Source of the DNA: Bacteroidales bacterium | GTDB lineage: Bacteria > Bacteroidota > Bacteroidia > Bacteroidales > UBA932 | Assembly (NCBI GenBank): GCA_017960545.1 | Contig: JAGCYZ010000057.1 | Span: forward strand, 1-62,228 | Reading direction: 5' to 3' | DNA length: 62,228 nt | Shown: piece after piece, positions 15,481 through 25,400 of the stretch | How the letters are laid out: each line of letters opens with the position of its first letter | How positions within the stretch are numbered: the first letter of the stretch is position 1 | Notes under the pieces: model-generated | Told to the model about the DNA's origin: nothing | The model's database searches: none | Seen by the model: only the letters and a program-made list of their open reading frames with translations | Made by a program: the position numbers and the translations under genes

Positions 15481-17307
15481 ATGAAAAAGAATATATACCG
15501 CAACATAGCCATAGTCACCGCAATTTTTGCGCTGACGCTGTCTATAATGCTCATAACCAACTATTTCCAGGTACGTAAGGCCACCCCTCTGCAAACCGAG
15601 GTGGTCCAGACCCTCAAGGAACTCAACGACGTCAACGCGGACAATCTGCAGCTCCAGGAGCAGATCCGTCAGCTTGACCTCCTGTCCCGAAGGGCCTACT
15701 TCGTGCAGAGAAGCCATCTTAAGACCGGGCTTTACCTGCTTCTGGGAATGCTGGGAGTTCTGCTGGTTTGCCTCCGTCTTTATTATTCCGGAGTCAAGGA
15801 CATCCCGGAAAAGGAGATCGACCACCTTGACGACTGGCTCATACAGTCCAAGGCACGCAAATATGTGCTGGGAGGCGCTGGCGCAGTGGCTGTAGCCGCG
15901 CTGGTATTCGCCTTCCTGTCGTCTCCATATTATTCTTCTTTGGGGGAGCGCCGTGCCCAGAAGAAGGCGCTGGCCCAGCAGGAGGAATTCGAAGCCCCTC
16001 AAGAGGAGATCTTTGATGCAGAGTCCTTCGATCCTGCTCAGTTGACAGCCGATGCTACCGCCCCTGAAACCGAGGCTCCGGAAGAAGAAACCGCTCCCCA
16101 GGAGGAATCCCAGACAGAGGAGGCCGCTTCCGAAGAGCCTGTAGTAGAACAACCTGTAATATCTACCGTTACCCATAACGCTTTCCGCGGCAACAATTCC
16201 AACGGCCAGTCCAATGCCAGGGGAGTCCCTGTGAACTGGGACCTTTCCGCCGGCTCCAATATCGCCTGGAAGGTTTCCGTGGCCAAGCCCGGTTTCAATT
16301 CGCCGGTGCTCAACGGGCGCAACGTGTTCCTTACCGGCGCCGACGCATCGGCAAGGGAACTCTATTGCTACGACCTCCTTACCGGAGAATTGCGCTGGAC
16401 CCTAGCCGCCGACGGCATTGCCGGATCTCCTTCCACAATGCCAACCGTTAATGGCGATACAGGCCTTGCGGCTTCGTCTGTGGCCACCAACGGAAGCCAG
16501 GTATGCGCAATTTTCGCCACCGGCGATATCATTTGCGCCGATATCGACGGCAACCGCCTTTGGGCCAAGAACCTCGGCGTGCCCGACAACCATTATGGCT
16601 TTGCTTCTTCGCTTCTCATTTACGGCGGCGAGGTCATAGTCCAGTACGATAACGACAGCGACGGCAAGCTCATAGCCCTCAACCTGAGCAACGGTAACGT
16701 CCGCTGGACAAAATCCAGGACCGAAAAGGCCACCTGGAGCTCTCCTATAATAGCCTACATAGACGGAAAGGCCCAGCTTGTGGTAATGGGCAATCCCGCC
16801 CTTACCGCCTACAATCCGGACAACGGCGAAATGCTGTGGAAAGTTGACTGTATGAGCGGAGAAGTGGGCGCGAGTCCCTGCAGCTCCAACGGAATAGTTT
16901 ACGGAGCCAGCGAATACGCCTCGCTTGTGGCGGTAAACGCCCAGGACGGCTCCCTGCTGTGGGAGGCAAACGACTATCTGCCGGAGGTCTCCAGCCCCGT
17001 GGCTACAAAAGATTACGTTTACGTGGCCACCAGCTACGGAATGCTCATAGCATACGACGCCTCCAACGGGGAAATCCTGGCGGAGCAGGACCTTGGAACA
17101 CAATTCTACTGTTCTCCAATGCTCGTGGAGGGCAAGATTTATATATTCGGGACGGAAGGGAATATGTACATTTTCAGCAATGACGGAAAGCTGACCCTTC
17201 TGCGCACCATCCAGACCGGGGAGCCCACCTTTGCCACCCCGGCGTTCACGGACGGCAAGATTGTGGTGCGTTCCACAGAAAGCCTGTATTGCGTAAGCGC
17301 TTCATAA
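15481..17307 (+). CDS. Three-helix membrane protein with acidic linker and PQQ-like propeller
   Basis: The protein has 608 residues. Helices are predicted near 9-26, 83-101 and 128-147. A stretch that may be coiled coil (35-70, LQTEVVQTLKELNDVNADN) lies between the first two. Residues about 165-230 form an acidic, Glu/Ala/Pro-rich linker. From about 235 on, PQQ-like blades occur (CYDLLTGELRWTL, ALNLSNGNVRWTKS, AYNPDNGEMLWKVD, AVNAQDGSLLWEAND). The propeller should be periplasmic. No catalytic or haem motif is seen. It starts eight bases after the NapH-like stop and ends four bases before the NuoEF-like gene. The fusion of a multi-helix anchor to a propeller suggests a structural link with the membrane Fe-S protein. 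Confidence 0.8.
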   Translation: MKKNIYRNIAIVTAIFALTLSIMLITNYFQVRKATPLQTEVVQTLKELNDVNADNLQLQEQIRQLDLLSRRAYFVQRSHLKTGLYLLLGMLGVLLVCLRLYYSGVKDIPEKEIDHLDDWLIQSKARKYVLGGAGAVAVAALVFAFLSSPYYSSLGERRAQKKALAQQEEFEAPQEEIFDAESFDPAQLTADATAPETEAPEEETAPQEESQTEEAASEEPVVEQPVISTVTHNAFRGNNSNGQSNARGVPVNWDLSAGSNIAWKVSVAKPGFNSPVLNGRNVFLTGADASARELYCYDLLTGELRWTLAADGIAGSPSTMPTVNGDTGLAASSVATNGSQVCAIFATGDIICADIDGNRLWAKNLGVPDNHYGFASSLLIYGGEVIVQYDNDSDGKLIALNLSNGNVRWTKSRTEKATWSSPIIAYIDGKAQLVVMGNPALTAYNPDNGEMLWKVDCMSGEVGASPCSSNGIVYGASEYASLVAVNAQDGSLLWEANDYLPEVSSPVATKDYVYVATSYGMLIAYDASNGEILAEQDLGTQFYCSPMLVEGKIYIFGTEGNMYIFSNDGKLTLLRTIQTGEPTFATPAFTDGKIVVRSTESLYCVSAS

Positions 17308-17310
17308 AAG

Positions 17311-19713
17311 ATGTGCGGAACTGATTGCATAGAAAAAGAGGCTGCGGCCCTCAAGGCGGTGCTTTTGCGCACGGATGCCATAATTGACCGCATCGGGACA
17401 ACCCCCGATGTAGTCATCCCTTTGCTCCAGGCACTGCAGGAAGAGTTCAACTACCTGCGCTCCGAGTCGCTGGACAGGGTTTACGAGCGCACGGAGATCA
17501 CCCGCGCCCAGGTGATGAGCGTAGCCACCTTCTATTCCCAGTTCAGGCTGGTGCCTTTCGGCAAGCACATAATAAAGGTCTGCAACGGAACCGCCTGCCA
17601 CGTGAAAGGGGCCGACACGGTGTATGACGCTTTCAGGCGCGAGCTCAAGATGGAGGGCGACGACATTACCACGGCGGACGGTCGCTTCTCGATAGAGAAG
17701 ATAGGCTGCCTGGGCTGCTGTGCCCTGGCTCCCGCGGTGCAGATAGGCCCCAAGATCTATGGGCACGTGCAGCCCGGCAAGGTGGATGAGGTGCTGGACG
17801 CCTTCAACGCCCTGGCCGCCCAGGAAGAGGAGAAAGAAGAGGAAGAGAGGGAAGGAAAGGTGCAGGGAGAGATAAGGCTGGGAATGGAAAACTGCTGCCA
17901 GGCCAGCGGCACCGCCGAGATTTACGAGGCCGTGACTGCCGCCTGCGCCGAACTGGACCTTAACGTAAGGATCAAGCCGGTGAGCTGCGTGGGCGCCTGC
18001 AATCAGGTTCCTATGGTAGATGTGGCAATGCCCGACGGGCAGATTATCCGGTACCCCAATGTCAAGCCCGAGGAGGTCAGGGAAATCCTTCTGAACCATT
18101 TCAAGGCGACATCCCCGCTGCGGCGGCTGCGCAACAGCATTTTCCGCCGCGTGGACCATATTCATACCGATACCGTTTGGGAGAGTTCCCTCTGGGAACC
18201 CGATGAGGTGCGCACGCGTACCATAAACAACTTCTTCGCGGGCCAGAAGCGCATCTCCACCGAAGGATACGGCCATATGGCTCCGCTGGATGCGGACGAA
18301 TACATAGCCAACGACGGCTTCAAGGCCTTGGAGAAGGTACTCAAGGAAATGACTCCGGGACAGGTCATAGACCAGGTGCTGGCCAGCGGTTTGCGAGGGC
18401 GCGGAGGCGGAGGTTTCCCTTCGGGCCGGAAATGGTCCCTGGTGGCCTCCCAGCCCACAGACGTGAAATACGTTGTCTGCAACGGAGACGAGGGAGACCC
18501 CGGAGCCTTCATGGACCGCATCCTGCTGGAATCATACCCTATGAGGGTCATTGAAGGAATGATAATAGCGGGATATGCCGTAGGAGCGCATCAGGGCGTG
18601 TTCTATATAAGGGCGGAGTATCCTCAGGCCGTGATCCGAACACGCAAGGCACTGCAGATGTGCCGTGACAGGGGCTATCTGGGGAAGGACATCCTGGGCA
18701 GCGGATTCGACTTTGACATACGCATTTTCGAAGGCGCGGGAGCCTTTGTCTGCGGCGAAGAAACGGCCCTTATAAACTCCATAGAAGGAAAGCGCGGATT
18801 CCCCAACCTGAGGCCGCCGTATCCGGCCGTATCGGGCCTTAACGGCTGCCCGACGCTTATCAATAACGTAGAGTCCCTGAGCCAGGTTCCCTATATAATC
18901 CGCAACGGGGCTGAGGCCTACGCATCGGTGGGAACGCAGAGCAGCAAGGGAACCAAGGTGTTCGCATTGGTGGGAAAGGTCAACCACGGAGGGCTCATAG
19001 AGGTTCCTATGGGCACCACTCTCAACCAGATAATTGAGGATATAGGCGGCGGAGTGGAAGGAGGCGAAAAACTCAAGGCGGTCCAGACCGGAGGCCCGTC
19101 CGGAGGCTGCATCCCCGCGGAGATGTGCGACACCGCCGTAGATTACGAAGCACTCAAGGGTATGGGAGCCATAATGGGCTCCGGAGGCCTTGTAGTGCTG
19201 TCCGAGAGCAGCTGTATGGTTGACGTTGCCCGCTATTTCACGGAGTTTACGGCAGGGGAGTCCTGCGGCAAATGCACATTCTGCCGCATAGGCCTCCGGT
19301 GCATGCTTGACATCCTTGACAAGATATGCACGGGCAAGGGAAAGGAAGAAGACATAGCACAGCTGGAGGAACTGGCTCAGAACATAAGCAAGGCCGCCCT
19401 CTGCGGCCTGGGAAAGACTGCGCCCAACCCGGTTCTCTCCACGCTGCGCTACTTTATGGACGAATACAAAGAGCACATTGCGGGAATCTGCCGTACGGGT
19501 ACCTGCAAGGATATGGTTAAATACGAGGTGAACGAAGACTGCGTTGGCTGCACCAAGTGCGCCAAGGCCTGCCCTGCCGACGCCATAGAATATACCCCGT
19601 ACGAGAAGCACTTCATCCAGGTTGACAAATGCACACAGTGCGGCCTTTGTATAGGAGAGTGCAGTTACGATGCCATCCACAAGGTGCCTTTGAAAGAAGT
19701 TGCAATAAGTTGA
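17311..19713 (+). CDS. Fused NuoE-NuoF-type NAD(P)H flavin/iron-sulfur subunit (HydC-HydB-like)
   Basis: The protein has 800 residues and is cytosolic. Residues 10-170 are a NuoE/HydC domain with [2Fe-2S] ligands Cys 91, 96, 133 and 137. After an acidic linker (171-186), residues 187-265 form a second thioredoxin-like [2Fe-2S] domain (Cys 195/196, 226, 230). Residues 330-720 are NuoF: FMN/NADH loop GLRGRGGGGFPSGRKW (360-375), CNGDEGDPGAF (390-400), GAGAFVCGEETAL, and N3 cluster Cys 652/655/658/698. Two ferredoxin clusters end the chain (Cys 744/747/750/754 and 774/777/780/784). The order equals HydC fused to HydB of electron-bifurcating hydrogenases. It should oxidise or reduce NAD(P)H; its partner here is not a hydrogenase. 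Confidence 0.93.
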   Translation: MCGTDCIEKEAAALKAVLLRTDAIIDRIGTTPDVVIPLLQALQEEFNYLRSESLDRVYERTEITRAQVMSVATFYSQFRLVPFGKHIIKVCNGTACHVKGADTVYDAFRRELKMEGDDITTADGRFSIEKIGCLGCCALAPAVQIGPKIYGHVQPGKVDEVLDAFNALAAQEEEKEEEEREGKVQGEIRLGMENCCQASGTAEIYEAVTAACAELDLNVRIKPVSCVGACNQVPMVDVAMPDGQIIRYPNVKPEEVREILLNHFKATSPLRRLRNSIFRRVDHIHTDTVWESSLWEPDEVRTRTINNFFAGQKRISTEGYGHMAPLDADEYIANDGFKALEKVLKEMTPGQVIDQVLASGLRGRGGGGFPSGRKWSLVASQPTDVKYVVCNGDEGDPGAFMDRILLESYPMRVIEGMIIAGYAVGAHQGVFYIRAEYPQAVIRTRKALQMCRDRGYLGKDILGSGFDFDIRIFEGAGAFVCGEETALINSIEGKRGFPNLRPPYPAVSGLNGCPTLINNVESLSQVPYIIRNGAEAYASVGTQSSKGTKVFALVGKVNHGGLIEVPMGTTLNQIIEDIGGGVEGGEKLKAVQTGGPSGGCIPAEMCDTAVDYEALKGMGAIMGSGGLVVLSESSCMVDVARYFTEFTAGESCGKCTFCRIGLRCMLDILDKICTGKGKEEDIAQLEELAQNISKAALCGLGKTAPNPVLSTLRYFMDEYKEHIAGICRTGTCKDMVKYEVNEDCVGCTKCAKACPADAIEYTPYEKHFIQVDKCTQCGLCIGECSYDAIHKVPLKEVAIS

Positions 19714-19717
19714 CGTT

Positions 19718-20686
19718 ATGCGCATTACTATAAATGACAGAACAGTAGAGACCCTCCAGGGCGAGACCCTGCTTGAGGCTTGCCGCCGGGTGGGTATTGA
19801 AGTCCCGTCCCTCTGCTATGCTCCAAACGCGGTTCACAAGCCTTCCTGTATGGTCTGTATGGTGCAGGACCTTTCCACGTCCCAGATGATTCCGTCCTGC
19901 TCTACATACCCTGTGGAGGGAATGCGGATAGATACGGAGTCCAGCCTGGTGGTTTCCCTCAGGAAGATGGCCCTTGACCTGCTCCTGCGCGACCACAGGG
20001 CCGACTGCGAAGCCCCTTGCGTTACCGTGTGCCCGCACGGGTTGAATATAGAAGGGATGCTGGCCGCTTACGACAAGGAAGATTACCTGCGCGCCCGCAA
20101 GTACCTGGCGGCGGTCTTCGACCTGCCGTCGGTGGCCTGCGAGGGCTGCAAGGCCCCGTGCGAGAAAGTCTGCCGCCGCAATTCTGTGGATGCGCACGTG
20201 GAAATACGCTCCATCGTAAACGAACTTGCCGCAAGGGAGGACCTTCCCGTCCAGGGAGACCCGGCCGACGTGCAGGTTCAGGACAAAACCCGCTTCTCTT
20301 CGCGCCAGGGCGTGTTTACGGAGCAGGAGAAGATACGGCTGCGCGCCGAGCAGCCCCTCGCGTCCAACTGCCTTCACTGCGCCTGCGCGGCGCGCAACGA
20401 CTGCCGTCTGCGCGACCTTGCCAGCGCAGCCGGCATAAAGACACCCCGCTTCGGGGTCTCTTCCGCCCAGCCGTTCAAGAAGCGCAAGCACATTACCGGA
20501 GACCTGTGGTTTGAACCCGCCAAGTGCATACACTGCGGTCTTTGCGTTTACAATACCGTGGACGGCTTCAGCTTCAAGGGCCGCGGCTTTACAATGCAGG
20601 TGGACATACCTGAAGCAAGCTATGGAAACGTCAGTGAATCCCTTGCGGGGCTTTGCCCCACGGGGGCCCTTTCTTTGATCAGATGA
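19718..20686 (+). CDS. NuoG-N-terminus-like iron-sulfur protein without an H-cluster or molybdopterin domain
   Basis: The protein has 322 residues. The N-terminal [2Fe-2S] ferredoxin has Cys 33/44/47/61. His 93 with Cys 97/101/105 lies where NuoG and HydA have their His-Cys3 cluster. A segment like the Fer4_20 domain of GltD/NfnB-type proteins follows (GLNIEGMLAAYDKEDYLRAR, Cys 141/144/148/152). CxxCxC at 218-223 and CIHCGLC at 270-276 with Cys 313 (CPTGAL) suggest further clusters. It stops where HydA would have the H-cluster and where NuoG would have its large domain. It is probably an electron-wire subunit of the preceding flavoprotein, from which it is separated by four bases. It may hand electrons to the membrane Fe-S protein. 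Confidence 0.85.
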   Translation: MRITINDRTVETLQGETLLEACRRVGIEVPSLCYAPNAVHKPSCMVCMVQDLSTSQMIPSCSTYPVEGMRIDTESSLVVSLRKMALDLLLRDHRADCEAPCVTVCPHGLNIEGMLAAYDKEDYLRARKYLAAVFDLPSVACEGCKAPCEKVCRRNSVDAHVEIRSIVNELAAREDLPVQGDPADVQVQDKTRFSSRQGVFTEQEKIRLRAEQPLASNCLHCACAARNDCRLRDLASAAGIKTPRFGVSSAQPFKKRKHITGDLWFEPAKCIHCGLCVYNTVDGFSFKGRGFTMQVDIPEASYGNVSESLAGLCPTGALSLIR

Positions 20687-21816
20687 TAAAAAGGCTTCTG
20701 AAATACCTGGCCATTGCCCTGGCCTTAGCCGGCTGCTCCAAAGGAGGCGGCACCGGGAATATGGACTGGAACGTATTCAGGGGCGATTCTTCCCTGAGCG
20801 GATACACAGACCAGGCGCTCCCTTCCAAACCGCGCCTTCTCTGGAGCTTCACCACCGGCCCCCGCACGGAGGGGTCCCCGGTAATCAAAGACGGCGTCAC
20901 CTACTGGTGCGACCGCCGCGGAAAGATGTACGGAGTGGATCCTGACGGCAACCAGGTATTCCAAAAGGAATTCGACACTTACATAGAGGCCACGCCCCTT
21001 ATCAATGACGGCGTGCTTTACATAGGGACTACCGACGGCAGTCTCCTGGCCATAAGCATCCCGGACGGAAACGTGCTGTGGGAGTATGAGACCGAAGGGC
21101 AGATATCCGCCTCTCCCAACCTTGCGAGCTTCGCAGGCAGGGATGCCATAGTGGTTGGCAGCTACGACAACTGGATGTATTGCATAGATGCGGCCGACGG
21201 CACGCTTCTCAGCCGGTACGAGTCTGGATACTACCTTAACGGCGCCGCGGCGTGCTGGCGGCAGAACGTACTGTTTGGAGGATGCGACCAATGGCTCAGG
21301 ATGATAGACTGCGCCACCGGCGGCGCCGTGGATTCGCTCAGGCTGGACGCTTACATCCCTTCTTCTCCCGCCATTTCGGGCGATATGGCGTACGTTGGGG
21401 ACTATTCCGGCAATCTGTACGCCATCAATCTTGAAGACGGGAAAATGGGCAAATGGAGCAAATTGCGCGAGGCTACAGAGGACAGCTCAGACCTTGTCAG
21501 CGTCCCCGCAGTGGATTCCAAGGCCGTTTACGCTTTCTCTTCCGACAGGCTGCTTACCGCCTACAGCCGCAAGGACGGAAGCCTCAAATGGTCAGTGCTC
21601 CTTAAAGGCAATCCGGGAGAAAGCTCCCCGCTGGTATGCAGGGATAAGGTCCTGGCCTGCACCAAGACCGGAATTATTAGCATATTCGACAAGTCGGACG
21701 GAACCCTCCTGTGGGAATATGATGCGGGAGAAGACATCATTGCCAGTCCGGCGGTCATCAAGGACAGATTTATGATACTTACGGCCAAAGGCACCCTTTT
21801 GTGCTTTGGCAAATGA
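20683..21816 (+). CDS. PQQ-like beta-propeller lipoprotein
   Basis: I chose the ATG at 20683, which overlaps the upstream TGA, because it gives a lipoprotein leader IALALAGC with Cys near residue 17. An in-frame ATG 30 bases upstream would bury that leader. The 377-residue product has PQQ-like blades (GVDPDGNQVFQKE, AISIPDGNVLWEYE, CIDAADGTLLSRYE, AYSRKDGSLKWSV, IFDKSDGTLLWEYD) and an FRGDSSLSG motif near the start, like the other propellers of the operon. It should be attached to the outer leaflet of the inner membrane or to the outer membrane. BamB is a well-known relative, but nothing links this protein to the BAM complex here. Confidence 0.82.
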   Translation: MIKRLLKYLAIALALAGCSKGGGTGNMDWNVFRGDSSLSGYTDQALPSKPRLLWSFTTGPRTEGSPVIKDGVTYWCDRRGKMYGVDPDGNQVFQKEFDTYIEATPLINDGVLYIGTTDGSLLAISIPDGNVLWEYETEGQISASPNLASFAGRDAIVVGSYDNWMYCIDAADGTLLSRYESGYYLNGAAACWRQNVLFGGCDQWLRMIDCATGGAVDSLRLDAYIPSSPAISGDMAYVGDYSGNLYAINLEDGKMGKWSKLREATEDSSDLVSVPAVDSKAVYAFSSDRLLTAYSRKDGSLKWSVLLKGNPGESSPLVCRDKVLACTKTGIISIFDKSDGTLLWEYDAGEDIIASPAVIKDRFMILTAKGTLLCFGK

Positions 21817-22493
21817 AAACAGATATGGCGCTTATCGAACTGAAAGGAATTCAAAAGAGCTTTCCGGACGGGTCCGGACGCAGCAACACCATTCTGCGCG
21901 ACGTCACCTTCAGCGTAGAAAGAGGGGAGTCCGTAGCCGTGACGGGGCCATCCGGCAGCGGCAAGACAACCCTGCTGCGTATGTTGGGAACCCTTCTGGA
22001 GCCGGACAAGGGCACTTATACCCTTGACGGAGACAATCCTTTTGCAAACCCGTACCAAGTACGCAACCGCAAAATAGGATTCGTATTCCAGGACCACAGG
22101 CTGCTGCCCCAATATACTGTCCTGCAGAACATCCTGATGCCTTGCCTGGCTACAGCCCAAAGTGCTACTGAGCAGCAGGTTTCCTATGCCCGCGCACTGA
22201 TGTCAAGGACGGGCATTGACGGGCTCGAAGGGCAGTATCCGCAGACCCTTTCCGGAGGCGAGGCGGGCAGGGCGGCGCTTTGCCGCGCCCTTGTTATGGA
22301 GCCGTTGCTGGTCCTTGCCGACGAGCCCACCGGCCAGCTGGACGCTGACAACGCCGATGCCATCCTCTCTTTGCTTACAGAGTTGGTGAAAGAGCGTTCG
22401 ACCACACTTATAATGGTAACACATTCGGAGCAGACGGCTGCAGCCGCCGCCCGCAGGCTTTGTATAGAAAACCGTACGGTAATTGAAAAGTAG
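21813..22493 (+). CDS. ABC transporter ATP-binding protein (LolD/MacB-like)
   Basis: The product has about 226 residues from the ATG at 21813, which overlaps the preceding TGA; the ATG at 21825 is an alternative. Walker A GPSGSGKTT, signature LSGGE and Walker B LLVLADEP are all present, along with the conserved VTHS switch histidine. It groups with ATPases that drive FtsX-type permeases (LolD, MacB, FtsE). The permease gene that follows overlaps its 3' end by 11 bases. It would power extraction of a lipoprotein, or mechanical work in the envelope, rather than solute import. Membership in the redox-propeller operon is supported by the chain of overlaps. Confidence 0.9.
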   Translation: MKTDMALIELKGIQKSFPDGSGRSNTILRDVTFSVERGESVAVTGPSGSGKTTLLRMLGTLLEPDKGTYTLDGDNPFANPYQVRNRKIGFVFQDHRLLPQYTVLQNILMPCLATAQSATEQQVSYARALMSRTGIDGLEGQYPQTLSGGEAGRAALCRALVMEPLLVLADEPTGQLDADNADAILSLLTELVKERSTTLIMVTHSEQTAAAAARRLCIENRTVIEK

Positions 22494-25400
22494 AGAACTA
22501 TCCGCTGGAAGCATACGCTATTACAAGCGTTTCTGGATCCTTATAGCCATTGCTTGTGCAGTGGCTGCGGGAGTCATTTCCGGCAGCCTCATCGTGGGCG
22601 ATTCCGTGCGCCATTCCCTCGAAAAGCGCACCCTGGACCGCCTGGGCGACGCCCGTACCGTAATTGTGTCCCAAAACGGATATCTGGATGCCGCGTTCGC
22701 AGCGGCCGTGCCTTCTGGGCGGGGAATGCTGTATTCCGACGGTTTCGTATCGGCAGACGGAAGGCTGATTCCCGTCAACGTATGGGGCATAGATTCCGTT
22801 GAGCCCGGAACGGTCAAGATCAACGCGCCGCTCAGCAAGGAAATAGGGGCGCGGCAGGGGAGCGCCGTAGTGCTGCGCCTCCCTCGCAACGGCCTGGTTC
22901 CGTCGGGCTCCCTTTTTGTCACTGAAGAATACACCCTTGGCCTGAGACTCTCCTGCACCGATGTCCTTTCTGCCTCCCAGGGCGGAAACCTCAGCCTCAG
23001 GGTAGCCCAGGTGCTTCCGTACAATGTCTTTGTGAGCCGGAGCGAACTCTGCGAGAACCTGGAAACCGGCGATAAGATCAGTATGGTCTTCTCCCCGGAA
23101 GAATTGGGCAGGAGCGTGCTGGATGACGTATTCAAGCCTCAGTATGCCGGCCTTTCCGTCCGCACCGCCGCCGACGGGCGCAGCGAAGTGGTTTCAGACG
23201 CCGTTTTCCTGCAGGAAGACATCATTGAAGCCGTGTCCGGGCGCGACGCCAAACCCGACAGGCTATTCTCTTATCTTGCCAATACCATATCAGCCGGGGA
23301 CGCATTTGTGCCGTATTCCTTTGTCACGGCAATGGATTATTACAAAGGGGAAAGCATCCCGGCAGACCAGATTTACCTTACCGACTATACCGCCGCCCGT
23401 CTTGGCGCCCGCATAGGAGACCAGATCAACGTCTCATACTACATCTCTCCAGGAATGAAGCAGTTGGAGACCGACTCCGTGACGCTTCGCGTAGGCAGGA
23501 TAATCCCCATAGGAGAAGTACTTTCCGATCCGGGGCTCAGCGCCTCGTATCCTGGCCTCACCGAGGCGCAGCGATGCTCCGACTGGGACAGCGACCTTCC
23601 CCTTGACATGTCGCTCATAGGCCCCCAAGACGAACTGTACTGGGAGCGGTACCGCTCAGCCCCCAAGGCCATATTGCCTTATGCTGCCGTGGCTTCTTCC
23701 TGGAAGAATCCATACGGCGCGGCAACGGCACTCCGTCTTGACGGGGAAGCGGACCTTGACGCCCTTGATGCCTCCCAATGCGGAGTAGCAATGATCCATC
23801 CTCTGGATTCCGGCCTTGCCGCGGCCAGGGGAGGAGTGGATTTCGGCGGGCTGTTCCTGGCACTGGGCTGCTTCATAATAGCAGCCGCCCTGCTGCTCAT
23901 CCTCAATCCTTTGAAGGAGATGCTGCAAAAGCGCAAGGGGGAAAGGGAAGTGATTGAATCTATAGGCTTCCAGCCTAAGTCCATAAGAAAGATGATTAAC
24001 CGCGAAGCGGTTCCCGTGCTGGGGATTGCATCGCTGGCGGGAGTAGTGGCGGGCCTGCTTTATGCCTTTGTGGTCCTGTTCCTTTTGGGAAACCTGTGGA
24101 AAGGGGCTACGCATACAGACGGCTTTGCGGTTTATCCGCGCCCGCTTACCCTTGTGACGGGCCTGGCGGCCGGCTTGCTGCTGGCTTTGGGCACCGTCGC
24201 GCTCACGCTGCGCCGCTCCATGCGCAGCGGCAAGAAAGCCGCCAGGCAGGCAAACCCCGCCGCCATAAAGGTATGGGCGATAATTTGTACGGCGCTGATG
24301 ATTCTGCTGCCGTTCCTTTCCAAGCCCCTGGGCGCCGTGGTGAGTTTCGTCCTCACCGGATGCCTCTGGGTAGCGGCCGGAACGCTGTGGTTCTGCTGGT
24401 ATATCCTTAAGAAGCCCGCAAACGACGTTTCCCGTTCGGGGCTTGTACGCGAGAGCCTGTATTATTCCCGTTCCGGTGCCATACTGTCTTTCATTACCCT
24501 GGCGCTCGGAGTGTTCATAGTATTTGCCGTAGGTCTCAACCGCCAGGATTTCACTGACGGAAGCAAACGTACAGCCCTTACCGGAGGATATGGATGGTGG
24601 TGCGAGACTTCGGTTCCGGTCTATTACGACCTCTCCACCCCTCAGGGACGGAGCCATCTTTCACTGGGAACCCTTTCGCCCCAGGCGGAAATACTCCAGT
24701 TCCTGCGCGCTCAGGGCGATGACGCCAGCTGCCTTAATCTCAATAAGGTCGAAACTCCCGCGGTGCTTGCGGCCGATATGGAAGTCTTCCTCAAGGACTT
24801 TCCTGCAGGAGACATAACAGCCCAATATATGCGTAGCGCCCCCGTAGCCCTGGTAGATGAAACCGTGCTGCTGTGGGGTATGGCAAAGCAGGTAGGGGAT
24901 ACCCTGCACTACACGGACTCCCGCGGCAACCCTGCGGACATTGTAATTTGCGGAACCCTGCCCAATACCGTGTTCCAGGGCAACATTGTAATGGACAGGA
25001 CTGTATTCGAGCAATTCTGGCCCCAGACCACGGGCAGCGAAGTATTCCTCTTTAAGAGCCCTCAGCAGAACGATGCCGGCATAGCGGCGGCCGCCCTCAA
25101 CGAATACGGAATACGCGTCACTCCAACCCTCGAAAGGCTCAAGGAGTTCAATTCCGTGACCGATGCGTACCTGACAATCTTCCTGATGCTGGGCTTTGCC
25201 GGCCTTCTCCTGGGTCTGGTAAGTTTCTTTGTAATAATGAGAAAGAACCTTGCCGCCAGAAAGGAAGACATAGACCAGTGGGCCTGCCTGGGAATACCCC
25301 GCGAGACGGTCCACGAACTGCTTTACAAGGAATACGGCCCCGTTCCGCTCCTGGCTGCGGGCCTTGGCGTGAGCGGCGCGCTGCTCAGCGTTATAATATC

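Noticed and set aside
18532-19725. Open frame of 397 codons on the minus strand opposite the NuoF region
   Set aside because: The plus-strand protein is unmistakable NuoF; the antisense frame arises from high G+C codon bias.
17311-20686. [FeFe]-hydrogenase
   Set aside because: The Fe-S and flavin subunits are HydCB-like, but no H-cluster domain or its cysteine motifs are present.
11127-20686. Rnf or NDH-1 complex
   Set aside because: No RnfA/D/E/G or Nuo membrane subunits are encoded; only NuoE/F/G-like soluble parts and a NapH-like protein are seen.
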